Below, one piece after another: positions 55,199 through 63,818 of a DNA stretch of 64,000 nucleotides (its first letter is position 1; every line of letters starts with the position of its first letter). Location of the stretch: assembly GCA_031292525.1 (NCBI GenBank), contig JARLGY010000047.1, positions 62,001-126,000 on the forward strand, in the 5' to 3' direction. Under the pieces are notes generated by a model. It saw nothing but the letters and a program-made list of their open reading frames with translations, had not been told where the DNA came from and made no database searches. Source of the DNA: Flavipsychrobacter sp. GTDB lineage: Bacteria > Bacteroidota > Bacteroidia > Chitinophagales > Chitinophagaceae. The position numbers were made by a program, and so were the translations under genes.

Positions 55199-55738
55199 CT
55201 ACAGTTGGTTATACAGTGCAGCTTCGTCAGCGCGCAGTATAGCGTAGAATTGGAATGTTTTGTTATGATAGCCTTTTTTGTAGTAAGCGTCAGTATCGCC
55301 CTGTTCTGGTACAGTAACCCAGTCTTTATGTTTGCTTACTCTCCAGCGATATACAGAAACTGTGTTTGGACCGCGGCGTACCAAAGCATAAAATTGAAGA
55401 TGCTTTGCGCTATAGCCCATTTTCAGCATTTGATCATCGGTATATTCTTCGCCTGTTATACTTGCGTGGTCTTTTGTTACCGGGTTGTACCATGCATATA
55501 CCGCAACGCGGTCTGGACCTGGTGTACGGTATCCACTAAACAGTAATGTTTTATCCTTCCATTTCCAGTTCATCATCTGTCCGTCCTGGTATTCACCATC
55601 AGCTACGGTTACATATTCATTATCCTCAGGGTTATACCAGCGGAACACCCTTACTAGTTCATCTTCCTGTGCAAAACATTTATTACCAATCAATATCGCT
55701 GCAAATACAGTTGTAATGAGGACGAAAGTTCTTTTCAT
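55199..55738 (-). CDS. Secreted protein with three DUF5648-like repeats
   Basis: 179 residues from the ATG at 55738, where a signal peptide begins ('TTVFAAILIGNKCFAQ'); 32 upstream codons are rejected. Three repeats of ~48 residues: 'VFRWYNPEDNEYVTV', 'VYAWYNPVTKDHASI' and 'VYRWRVSKHKDWVTV', each ending in a 'Y..K.LQFYA' strand. They resemble the DUF5648 repeat, which often decorates secreted enzymes, but here it makes up the whole mature protein. Function unknown. Confidence 0.75.
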   Translation of the reverse strand: MKRTFVLITTVFAAILIGNKCFAQEDELVRVFRWYNPEDNEYVTVADGEYQDGQMMNWKWKDKTLLFSGYRTPGPDRVAVYAWYNPVTKDHASITGEEYTDDQMLKMGYSAKHLQFYALVRRGPNTVSVYRWRVSKHKDWVTVPEQGDTDAYYKKGYHNKTFQFYAILRADEAALYNQL

Positions 55739-55842
55739 ATTTATATTCGTTTTCGAAATTGTTTCCAAAATACATAAAAAATCTTTTGCCTTGCAAGTGA
55801 TTTGCAATATTTTTTTTTTGGCGCTGATATTCATGCGTTTAC

Positions 55843-55874
55843 TTTGCTGAAATGGGGCTTTTGGCGTACCTTTG
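55843..55874 (+). promoter_or_regulatory. Putative secA promoter (TTTG-N20-TACCTTTG)
   Basis: Both Bacteroidota boxes fit exactly: TTTG at 55843-55846 and TACCTTTG at 55867-55874 with a 20-nt spacer. The untranslated leader would be about 140 nt. Confidence 0.55.
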
Positions 55875-56019
55875 GCGGCTTATGTGTCATGCTGTCAGTT
55901 TTTATAAAATTGCACAGCTTTTGATAACATTTACCTTATTAAACAATATTAATCAATAGTAATTGATGTAATTGCATCAGTACTTTTTTAAATTATAATC
56001 AGTTTTTAACAGCAATAAA

Positions 56020-59000
56020 ATGATTGGATTCCTTTCAAAACTATTTGGTGGCAGCAAGTCTGATAAAGATATCAAGAGGCTACAACCCGTTGTAGGCAAT
56101 GTAGATGCAGCTTTCCAGCAGTTACAAACCCTGTCGCTCGATGAACTTCGTAATAAGACACACGAGTTCCGTGCCCGCATAAATGAGCACCTTGCCGATA
56201 TAGACCGCCAGATTGCAGAAAAGAAAACAGAAGGCGAAGATGCTACAGTAGAAGAGTTGCACATGCGCGAGGCCACTTATGAAGAAGTAGATAAGCTGAT
56301 AAAGAAGCGCGATGAACAAATTGAGGTAATACTGGAAGAAATATTACCTGAAGCTTTTGCGGTAGTGAAAGAAACTGCCCGTCGCTTTAGAGATAATAAA
56401 GAACTGGTGGTTGAGGCTACGGAGCTGGACCGTGAATTGGCTTTAGAGAAGAATTACATCCGCATTGATGGAGATAAGGCAATATATAATAATAGCTGGA
56501 CCGCTGCTGGCAATGTGGTGGCCTGGAATATGGTGCACTATGATGTGCAGCTGATAGGTGGTAAAGTACTGCACGAAGGTAAGATAGCTGAAATGGCAAC
56601 GGGTGAAGGTAAAACACTGGTGTCAACACTGCCGGCTTACCTGAACGCCCTGGCAGGAGAAGGTGTACATATAGTAACCGTGAATGATTACTTGGCCCGT
56701 CGTGACCAGGAGTGGAACGGTACCATATTTGAATTCCTGGGCTTGACTGTAGATTGTATAGATAAGCACCAGCCCAACTCTGAAGCGCGCCGTAAGGCAT
56801 ACCAGGCTGATATTACCTACGGTACCAATAACGAATTTGGTTTTGACTATCTGCGCGATAACATGGTACACCAGCCTGAAGAAATGGTGCAACGTAAACA
56901 CCATTATGCTATGGTGGATGAGGTGGATAGTGTATTGGTAGATGATGCCCGTACGCCGCTTATTATCAGCGGTCCTATCCCCAAAGGTGATGAGCAACAG
57001 TTTCATATACTGAAACCACGCATAGAAAAGCTGATAGAGGCTCAACGCCGTGTAGCTAACCAGAGCCTTACCGAAGCTAAGAAATTGATATCTGAAGGCA
57101 AGACAGGTAATGATGCCGGTGGTTTGCACCTGTACCGTGCATTCCGTGGGTTGCCTAAGAATAGTGCATTGATCAAGTACCTGAGCGAAGAAGGTAATCG
57201 CCAGTTGCTGCAAAAAACAGAAAATTATTTTATTGGTGAGCAGATGCGCAACATGCCTAAGGTAGATAGCGAGCTGTATTTTGCCATAGATGAAAAAAAC
57301 AATAGTGTTGACCTTACAGAAAAAGGTCTGGCACTGATCACCCAGGGTGGAGAAGACCCACATTTCTTTATACTGCCAGACATTGCTACAGAACTGGCTG
57401 ATATTGAAAAACTGGAAGTAACTGCAGAAGAAAAAGTACAGCGTAAAGATGCCCTGCTGCAGGAATACTCTGTAAAGGCAGATCGCATACACTCTATACA
57501 GCAATTGCTGAAAGCATATACCCTTTTTGAAAAAGATGTGGAATATGTGGTGATGGAGGGTAAAGTGAAGATAGTAGATGAGCAGACCGGCCGTATATTG
57601 GATGGCCGCCGTTACAGCGATGGTTTGCACCAGGCTATTGAAGCTAAAGAAAATGTACAGGTTGAAGCCGCTACCCAAACATTTGCAACTATTACTTTGC
57701 AGAACTACTTCCGTATGTACCATAAGCTGGCCGGTATGACCGGTACGGCTGAAACAGAAGCAGGTGAGTTCTGGGAAATATATAAGCTTGACGTGGTAGG
57801 TGTACCAACCAACGTTAATGTGATACGTAAAGACCAGCAAGACCTGGTATATAAGACCAAGCGCGAAAAATACAAGGCAGTAATAGATGAGATAGAAGCA
57901 CTGAGTGGTGCAGGCCGCCCGGTACTTGTAGGTACTACATCTGTTGAAGTATCTGAGTTGCTGAGCCGTATGTTGCAACAAAAGAAGATAGCGCACAATG
58001 TACTGAATGCTAAGCAGCACTCAAGGGAAGCACAGATAGTTGCAGAAGCAGGTCTTTCAGGTGCGGTGACCATAGCCACAAACATGGCTGGTCGTGGTAC
58101 GGATATAAAGCTTGGGCCTAACGTAAAAGAGGCGGGTGGCCTTGCTATCATAGGCACAGAGCGCCATGAAAGTCGTCGTGTTGACCGCCAGTTGCGTGGT
58201 CGTGCAGGCCGTCAGGGCGATCCTGGTAGTTCCCAGTTCCTGGTATCTCTTGAGGATGATCTGATGCGCTTGTTCGGTTCGGAACGCATATCCGGCCTTA
58301 TGGATAAGATGGGCCATAAAGATGGTGAAGTACTGCAGCACAGCATGATCACAAAGTCTATTGAGCGTGCACAAACTAAAGTAGAAGAAAACAACTTCGC
58401 TATACGTAAAAACCTGCTGGAGTACGATGATGTGATGAATGCACAGCGCGACGTAATATACAAACGCCGCCATCACGCATTGTTTGGTGATCGCCTGTCT
58501 ATAGATATAGACAACGCTATATACGAAGTATGTACTGATATAACAGCTAAGTTTCATGAAACCAAAGATTACGAAGGCTTTAAGCTGGACGTGATCAAGC
58601 ACATGGCTATAGAGCCGGACATAGCTGCTGAAACTTTTGCCAAGGACAAAGCTGAAGCTATTGCTGATGACCTGTATGCACAGGTGCGTGAGATGTACAC
58701 CCGCAAATCTGCTGCTATTATGGAGCAGATGATGGAGCCTTTAGGTAATATTTTGAAGGAAAATGGAGACCGCGTAGATAACATAGTAATACCATTTACC
58801 GATGGGATACACGGAATACAGATATATGCTAATCTAAAAGAAGCAGTAGCACAGCATGGTCTTCCTGTGATACAGACCCTGGAAAAAGTTATTACGCTTA
58901 CTACGATAGATGATATCTGGAAAGATCACCTGCGTGCGATGGACGACTTGCGCACTGCGGTAAGAATGGCATCATACGAGCAAAAAGACCCATTGCTGAT

Positions 59001-59346
59001 CTATAAGTTTGAAGCCTTTGGTCTGTTTAAGCAAATGCTGATGGAAATAAACCGCAGTATTGTATCGTTCCTGTTGCGTGCATTTATCCCTGTACAGGAA
59101 GCACCACCACAGGCAGCCAGGGTACCCCAACCACAAACTGACATGAGTGGTTATAGCATAAACAAAGCGCAGATAGACGCTGCAGGCCAGGATTATGCCG
59201 CTGATGAAGAAGATTATTATACAGAACCAGGAGAACCAGTAAAACGTACCCCTGTACAAGTTGGCCCCAAAATAGGCCGCAATGACCTTTGTCCATGCGG
59301 TAGTGGTAAGAAGTACAAGAACTGCCACGGCAAGGATTTGCAATAA
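56020..59346 (+). CDS. secA: Preprotein translocase ATPase SecA
   Basis: 1108 residues, longer than the E. coli protein as usual in this phylum. Walker A 'MATGEGKT' at 192-199, 'DEVDS.LVDDARTPLIISG', preprotein-binding domain, 'VGTTSVEVSE', 'NMAGRGTDI' and the arginine-finger region 'ESRRVDRQLRGRAGRQGDPG'. It ends in the SEC-C zinc motif 'CPCGSGKKYKNCHG'. SecA drives proteins through SecYEG, the first export step for the T9SS cargo seen elsewhere here. Confidence 0.99.
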   Translation: MIGFLSKLFGGSKSDKDIKRLQPVVGNVDAAFQQLQTLSLDELRNKTHEFRARINEHLADIDRQIAEKKTEGEDATVEELHMREATYEEVDKLIKKRDEQIEVILEEILPEAFAVVKETARRFRDNKELVVEATELDRELALEKNYIRIDGDKAIYNNSWTAAGNVVAWNMVHYDVQLIGGKVLHEGKIAEMATGEGKTLVSTLPAYLNALAGEGVHIVTVNDYLARRDQEWNGTIFEFLGLTVDCIDKHQPNSEARRKAYQADITYGTNNEFGFDYLRDNMVHQPEEMVQRKHHYAMVDEVDSVLVDDARTPLIISGPIPKGDEQQFHILKPRIEKLIEAQRRVANQSLTEAKKLISEGKTGNDAGGLHLYRAFRGLPKNSALIKYLSEEGNRQLLQKTENYFIGEQMRNMPKVDSELYFAIDEKNNSVDLTEKGLALITQGGEDPHFFILPDIATELADIEKLEVTAEEKVQRKDALLQEYSVKADRIHSIQQLLKAYTLFEKDVEYVVMEGKVKIVDEQTGRILDGRRYSDGLHQAIEAKENVQVEAATQTFATITLQNYFRMYHKLAGMTGTAETEAGEFWEIYKLDVVGVPTNVNVIRKDQQDLVYKTKREKYKAVIDEIEALSGAGRPVLVGTTSVEVSELLSRMLQQKKIAHNVLNAKQHSREAQIVAEAGLSGAVTIATNMAGRGTDIKLGPNVKEAGGLAIIGTERHESRRVDRQLRGRAGRQGDPGSSQFLVSLEDDLMRLFGSERISGLMDKMGHKDGEVLQHSMITKSIERAQTKVEENNFAIRKNLLEYDDVMNAQRDVIYKRRHHALFGDRLSIDIDNAIYEVCTDITAKFHETKDYEGFKLDVIKHMAIEPDIAAETFAKDKAEAIADDLYAQVREMYTRKSAAIMEQMMEPLGNILKENGDRVDNIVIPFTDGIHGIQIYANLKEAVAQHGLPVIQTLEKVITLTTIDDIWKDHLRAMDDLRTAVRMASYEQKDPLLIYKFEAFGLFKQMLMEINRSIVSFLLRAFIPVQEAPPQAARVPQPQTDMSGYSINKAQIDAAGQDYAADEEDYYTEPGEPVKRTPVQVGPKIGRNDLCPCGSGKKYKNCHGKDLQ

Positions 59347-59358
59347 CCCTTTATTCAA

Positions 59359-59390
59359 ATGGAGCCAGGTTGGGAATGATCTGGCTCCAT
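59359..59390 (+). terminator. Hairpin after secA
   Basis: Perfect 10-bp stem ATGGAGCCAG / CTGGCTCCAT with a 12-nt loop, 13 nt after the stop. There is no T-run after it, so termination would be weak or factor-assisted. Confidence 0.45.
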
Positions 59391-59465
59391 CTGAAATGAA
59401 ACAATAGAAAAACCATTTCATTTTATCACCAGCACCATTTATCTTTGCGCAAAACATAGTAACAC

Positions 59466-59714
59466 ATGCCAGCTAAAATAAAACCTACCAGTCGTCAGAA
59501 ATCATTACTTGTACTGCATTTTATAATATTTGCTATTGGTACTGTTTTGATGTGGACGATGTACACAAAAGGTAAAACAGGGTGGGTTTACCCTTGGCCA
59601 GCATGGATAACAGCAGCATGGGCCCTTTGGTTGTTGGGTCATTTTTGTGTACTGTTCACCAGCTACGAAGATAAAGGCGAACAAGAATACAAGCGCCAGC
59701 AGGCAAACGGATAA
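59466..59714 (+). CDS. 2TM-domain small membrane protein
   Basis: 82 residues with two membrane helices (16-33 and 44-64) joined by a short 'KGKTGWVYPWPAW' loop and flanked by charged ends; this is the 2TM domain found alone or fused to LytTR regulators in Bacteroidota. Function unknown. Own terminator downstream. Confidence 0.75.
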   Translation: MPAKIKPTSRQKSLLVLHFIIFAIGTVLMWTMYTKGKTGWVYPWPAWITAAWALWLLGHFCVLFTSYEDKGEQEYKRQQANG

Positions 59715-59736
59715 ACTTATTTTCACTATATTGTGT

Positions 59737-59771
59737 GAGCCTCTTGATATCTTCAAGAGGCTCTTTTTTTT
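59737..59771 (+). terminator. Intrinsic terminator of the 2TM gene
   Basis: Perfect 11-bp stem GAGCCTCTTGA / TCAAGAGGCTC, 5-nt loop, then eight T. It ends 20 nt before the next start codon. Confidence 0.88.
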
Positions 59772-59791
59772 AGCTATAAATTCAGCGCCAG

Positions 59792-62419
59792 ATGGATACA
59801 CCACGATTAAAAGAACTGCAACAGGAATATGAAAGGCTAACTGATGAGAAAGCCCGCATAAACATGCTGGTAGAGATCGGCGTAGAACTGCGCAGCTTTG
59901 ATATTGAGCGGACATTTGAAATGGCAGAAGAGATCATTTACAGATCTGAAGCCATAAACTATACAGGTGGTAAGGGCAGGGCATTGAATCTTAAAGGGTC
60001 GTGCTATGGCCTGCAAGGTGCATATGACAATGCGCTGGATACGCTGCAACAAGCGCTGGCAATAGCTCTGAAAATAAAGGACCGTAAGCTGGAAGCGCGC
60101 GTACTCAATAATTTTGGTAATGTATATCGTGACTTGGGCGACCTGGCGAACGCACTAAATTATTTTGAGGGTGCACTGGTAATAAACGTAGAGTTGGGTG
60201 ATGATGTAACTCAATCGGTCAACCTCATCAGCATATCTAACCTGCATTACGATCTGAATGATTACGATAGTGCACTGGACTATGCACTGAAGTGTCTGCC
60301 TATTTTTCAGAAAACGAATAACCTGAATAGGCTGATCACTATTTACCACGCCTTGGGTAATATTTATTTTAAACAGGAAAGATTTAAAGAGGCGCTCAAA
60401 TATTTTGAGGAGAACCTTGAATTTTCTGATGCCCAGTCTGCGGCCTATGTAATGGCTATGAGTGGGGTAGGAAAGGTGTATTACAAAATGGGCAATTTTG
60501 ATAATGCCCGCCAATACCTGATGCAAGCATTATATCAGTCTCGCGAGTCAAGCAATGTGGAAGTGCAGATCATCTGTTATTTCTACCTGGGCATGCTCTA
60601 CATGGATGAAGGTAGCTATGCTATGGCACACGACTATTTTGATGCTGCGTACATGCTGGCTGATGAATTTATGCGCCGTCATGACTTGATGAGTGTGCAC
60701 GAAATGATGAGCGTGCTCTATGATAAGATGGGTGACATTCCTAAGGCTTTTCATCACCTGAAGACGTTTGAGAAACTAAAAGAAGAGATTTTTAAGCAGA
60801 CCACGCTGAATAAGCTGCGTAACCTGCAAATAAGGCAGCAAACAGAACTGGCGCACAAGGAAAAAGAGGTAGCAGAACGCACTGCATACCTTAAACAGCA
60901 GTTCATGGCTAATATGAGCCATGAGATACGGACACCTATGAACGCCATAGTGGGTATGACCCGTCTATTGCTGGGCAGGGAAACCCGGCCGGAACAGGTA
61001 CGCTACCTGGATGCCATACGCATATCTGCAGATAATCTGCTGGTAATTATAAACGATATACTTGATCTATCTAAGATAGAGGCGGGCAAAATAGTAATAG
61101 AAAAGACAGATTTCACCCTACGCGAAGTGATGCAAAGCATACGAGATATGCTGATGCTAAAGGCCGAGGAGAAAAATATGGAATTGCGCCTGTCTATTGA
61201 TGAAGCAATACCTAAAAGACTGGTAGGGGATCCTACACGTATCAACCAGATACTGATAAACCTGGCGGGAAATGCAATGAAGTTTACTGAAACTGGGTAT
61301 GTAGCCATAAACGCTGTGCTTAAAGAGGTAAAGGACGGACGCCAATGGGTGCAGTTTGATATAGAAGACACTGGTATAGGTATTGCAGCAGACTATGTGG
61401 ACAAAATATTCGACAGCTTTACCCAGGCGGGATCTGATGTAACCAGGAAATTTGGAGGTACAGGACTGGGGCTTACTATATCTAAGCAGCTTACCAACCT
61501 GATGAATGGTGAAATATCGGTGAAAAGTGAACTGGGCAAAGGCACTACCTTTTCTGTACTGATACCATTTGAGACATCTATGGTGCAGCCTGCAACCCAG
61601 CCATCTACCGTAGTTGATGAGGAAATGATGAAGCACTTGGAAAAGGCGAAACTATTACTGGTAGAAGACAACGAGTTCAACCGCATGGTAGCGGAAGATA
61701 CGCTGAAGGAAATATTTCCTTACATAACAATTGATATAGCGGTGAATGGTCAGGAAGCTATAAACAGGGTGCAGCAAGAGCATTACGATATAGTATTGAT
61801 GGATATACAAATGCCGGTAATGGATGGGCTTACCGCTACAGAAAGGATACGCAACATGCCCCCCCCGGCCGGCGATGTAAAGATCATAGCCATGACAGCC
61901 AATGTGTTGCAGGAAGATGTAAAACAATATCTTATGGCTGGGATGGATGCCTATGTGTCCAAGCCATTTATAACTGATGAGTTGATCTTGAAAATGGCGT
62001 CTGTACTGGCTTGCAATACGCTTTCTGGTGAACAGGCACTCCCAGGACAACATAAAGGTACCGGCAAGGAAATAACCCCGCTGCCTGATAAAATAACAGA
62101 TATGCATTTTCTGATGCAGTTCACCGGTGGTAAAAAGGAGAAGATCAATAAGTACATCTCTATGTTCCTGGAGAACGCCCCCCAGTTGTTGGCTAAACTG
62201 GAGCATGCGCTGGAAGCGAAAGATTATACTGCTGTGAAGATAGCTGCACATTCCCTGAAGCCCCAATTATCGTATATGGGAGTGAAGGAAGATATAAGCC
62301 ATGTATCACTTATAGAACAGACCGCGGGTGAAGCCCATTATGAAAGATTGCCTGAACTGGTAAATATACTGAACCGGGTATGCGAAAAAGCCTTTTGTGA
62401 ACTGAAGCTAGTAGAATAA
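59792..62419 (+). CDS. TPR hybrid sensor kinase with receiver and HPt domains
   Basis: 875 residues, no signal peptide or membrane helix. TPR array 25-335, coiled coil, HisKA with H377 ('NMSHEIRTPMNAI'), HATPase, receiver with phosphoacceptor D671 ('VLMDIQMPVMDG') and a C-terminal HPt with H820 ('AAHSLKP'). The complete H-D-H relay suggests that phosphate passes to a separate final response regulator, which is not encoded nearby. TPRs probably bind a protein partner as input. Confidence 0.93.
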   Translation: MDTPRLKELQQEYERLTDEKARINMLVEIGVELRSFDIERTFEMAEEIIYRSEAINYTGGKGRALNLKGSCYGLQGAYDNALDTLQQALAIALKIKDRKLEARVLNNFGNVYRDLGDLANALNYFEGALVINVELGDDVTQSVNLISISNLHYDLNDYDSALDYALKCLPIFQKTNNLNRLITIYHALGNIYFKQERFKEALKYFEENLEFSDAQSAAYVMAMSGVGKVYYKMGNFDNARQYLMQALYQSRESSNVEVQIICYFYLGMLYMDEGSYAMAHDYFDAAYMLADEFMRRHDLMSVHEMMSVLYDKMGDIPKAFHHLKTFEKLKEEIFKQTTLNKLRNLQIRQQTELAHKEKEVAERTAYLKQQFMANMSHEIRTPMNAIVGMTRLLLGRETRPEQVRYLDAIRISADNLLVIINDILDLSKIEAGKIVIEKTDFTLREVMQSIRDMLMLKAEEKNMELRLSIDEAIPKRLVGDPTRINQILINLAGNAMKFTETGYVAINAVLKEVKDGRQWVQFDIEDTGIGIAADYVDKIFDSFTQAGSDVTRKFGGTGLGLTISKQLTNLMNGEISVKSELGKGTTFSVLIPFETSMVQPATQPSTVVDEEMMKHLEKAKLLLVEDNEFNRMVAEDTLKEIFPYITIDIAVNGQEAINRVQQEHYDIVLMDIQMPVMDGLTATERIRNMPPPAGDVKIIAMTANVLQEDVKQYLMAGMDAYVSKPFITDELILKMASVLACNTLSGEQALPGQHKGTGKEITPLPDKITDMHFLMQFTGGKKEKINKYISMFLENAPQLLAKLEHALEAKDYTAVKIAAHSLKPQLSYMGVKEDISHVSLIEQTAGEAHYERLPELVNILNRVCEKAFCELKLVE

Positions 62420-62449
62420 ACAATATTGTATTTACATAAAGAAGTACAG

Positions 62450-62893
62450 CTATCTTTTGTAAAAAATGTAATCAGCAATAATGGGTTCTATACCGCTGTC
62501 CTTTAGCCGTGCATTTATTTGTCCGCGGTGGTAGTTATTGTGGTTAATAATATGGTATAGCACATCAGTATATGTATTTTGATAACCTGTGCCCTTGGTA
62601 TTATGGTACGTAAGCGTGGCGCTAAGATCTTTACTGGTAAGGATATCAAGGCTTGTTTGGTTATTCTGGCTGTTGTCTGCTACCAGGGTAGTTAGGTCGG
62701 GCAGCATCCATGTGTTGAGCATGCTTTCTTTTTGTAGCATTCTATTGTTCCATATTTTATGCACCAATACTATGTGGCTAATGAGTAGCATTGTGCGCTC
62801 ATCTACTTTCGCACTATTATCAATAATAGTAGTTATCATCTTTTCATTTACTTCCTTATCAAAAGCAAATAGTCCTTTAAAGAATGCTTTCAT
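62450..62893 (-). CDS. DinB-family protein
   Basis: 147 residues, a four-helix bundle with His residues at the family's metal-site positions: 'LISHIVLVHKIW' and 'HIINHNNYHRGQI'. DinB/YfiT-like proteins bind a divalent metal; many are thiol S-transferases, but the substrate here is unknown. Convergent with the TPR kinase, divergent from the ArsR operon. Confidence 0.82.
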   Translation of the reverse strand: MKAFFKGLFAFDKEVNEKMITTIIDNSAKVDERTMLLISHIVLVHKIWNNRMLQKESMLNTWMLPDLTTLVADNSQNNQTSLDILTSKDLSATLTYHNTKGTGYQNTYTDVLYHIINHNNYHRGQINARLKDSGIEPIIADYIFYKR

Positions 62894-63000
62894 GGTTTAT
62901 GTGTTTGCAACTGAAAGATCTGAAAAAAAACAATTCTAATTAAGTACAGCTTAAATTAAAATTTTAGAATAACAGGTCAATAAAAAAATAGCATTAATCG

Positions 63001-63054
63001 ATAAGTGTAACTTTTAAGTTACCTATATTTGTGTAACTTAAAAGTTACACTTAT
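63001..63054. promoter_or_regulatory. Double palindromic operator around the promoter of the ArsR operon
   Basis: A perfect 22-bp inverted repeat with a 10-bp spacer. Each arm contains its own palindrome GTAACTT-N2-AAGTTAC (63007-63022 and 63033-63048), with centres 26 bp apart. The spacer carries TATATTTG (63024-63031), an exact -7 element. The right arm reaches into the ATG at 63053. Confidence 0.8.
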
Positions 63055-63496
63055 GCAAAGAGATATAGAGCTCACCTGGTTTTATCCATATCCGGCAGCC
63101 ATGGTATGGCAATGCCTTACAGAGGGAGATCTTATTGCCGAATGGCTAATGAAGAACGACTTCAAGCCTGTGGTTGGACACAAGTTTACGTTTACAGCTA
63201 AACCTGTTCCGGGGTGGAATGGTACTGTATTTTGTGAGGTAGTGGAAATAATCCCTTTGCAAAAAATATCATTCACATGGCGTGGAGGGCCGGAAGCTGG
63301 GGTGATCACAATGGATACGAAAGTAACCTGGACATTGAACGAAAAAGAGAACGGTACAGAATTGATTTTGGAACATACAGGCTTTAGCGGATTAAAGAAC
63401 TTCTTCACCAGTTTTATATTGGAGAATGGATGGAAAAAGCATATTGTCAAAAGGTTTGCAACAACACTTGTAAAAATAGCGAACCATGGTAAATGA
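63053..63496 (+). CDS. SRPBCC/AHSA1-domain protein
   Basis: 147 residues from the ATG at 63053; a TTG 24 nt earlier lies inside the operator and is less likely. The START-like fold shows 'PYPAAMVWQCLTEGDLIAEWLM' at the N-terminus, 'VVEIIPLQKISFTWRGG' in the middle and 'ELILEHTGFSG' near the end. Proteins of this group bind hydrophobic ligands and are often encoded with ArsR regulators. Overlaps the regulator gene by 11 nt. Confidence 0.88.
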   Translation: MQRDIELTWFYPYPAAMVWQCLTEGDLIAEWLMKNDFKPVVGHKFTFTAKPVPGWNGTVFCEVVEIIPLQKISFTWRGGPEAGVITMDTKVTWTLNEKENGTELILEHTGFSGLKNFFTSFILENGWKKHIVKRFATTLVKIANHGK

Positions 63497-63818
63497 TGTG
63501 TTTCAAGCCATAGCCGACCCCAGCCGCAGGGAAATATTGCTGCTCTTGAGCGATAATAGTCGAAGTATAAATGCATTGGCCGAGAATTTTACCATAAGCA
63601 GGCCAGCTGTTTCAAAGCATATCAAGGTGCTGTATGATGCTGGTTTTATTGAAATAACGGCCATGGGTCGTGAACGTATGTGTAAGCTAAAGCCTGATGG
63701 CTTTGAAGAAGTGAAGAAATGGATCGTCTTTTTTGACCATTTCTGGACCGATAAATTATCCGGACTTGAAAAATTGTTAGATAGTAAATTCAGTAACCAT
63801 AAAGTCAAGAACAAATGA
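63486..63818 (+). CDS. ArsR-family transcriptional regulator
   Basis: 110 residues. Winged HTH with 'FQAIADPSRREILLLL' and recognition helix 'SRPAVSKHIKVLYDAGFIE'. It has no Cys pair of the metal-sensing type, which fits the SRPBCC-associated subgroup. It should bind the palindromes at 63001-63054 and repress its own operon. Overlaps the genes on both sides (11 nt and an ATGA). Confidence 0.92.
   Translation: MVNDVFQAIADPSRREILLLLSDNSRSINALAENFTISRPAVSKHIKVLYDAGFIEITAMGRERMCKLKPDGFEEVKKWIVFFDHFWTDKLSGLEKLLDSKFSNHKVKNK

Noticed and set aside
56623-58020. 465-codon frame antisense to secA
   Set aside because: Lies fully inside secA and encodes a Tyr/Cys/His-rich sequence without domains; a shadow of secA codon usage.
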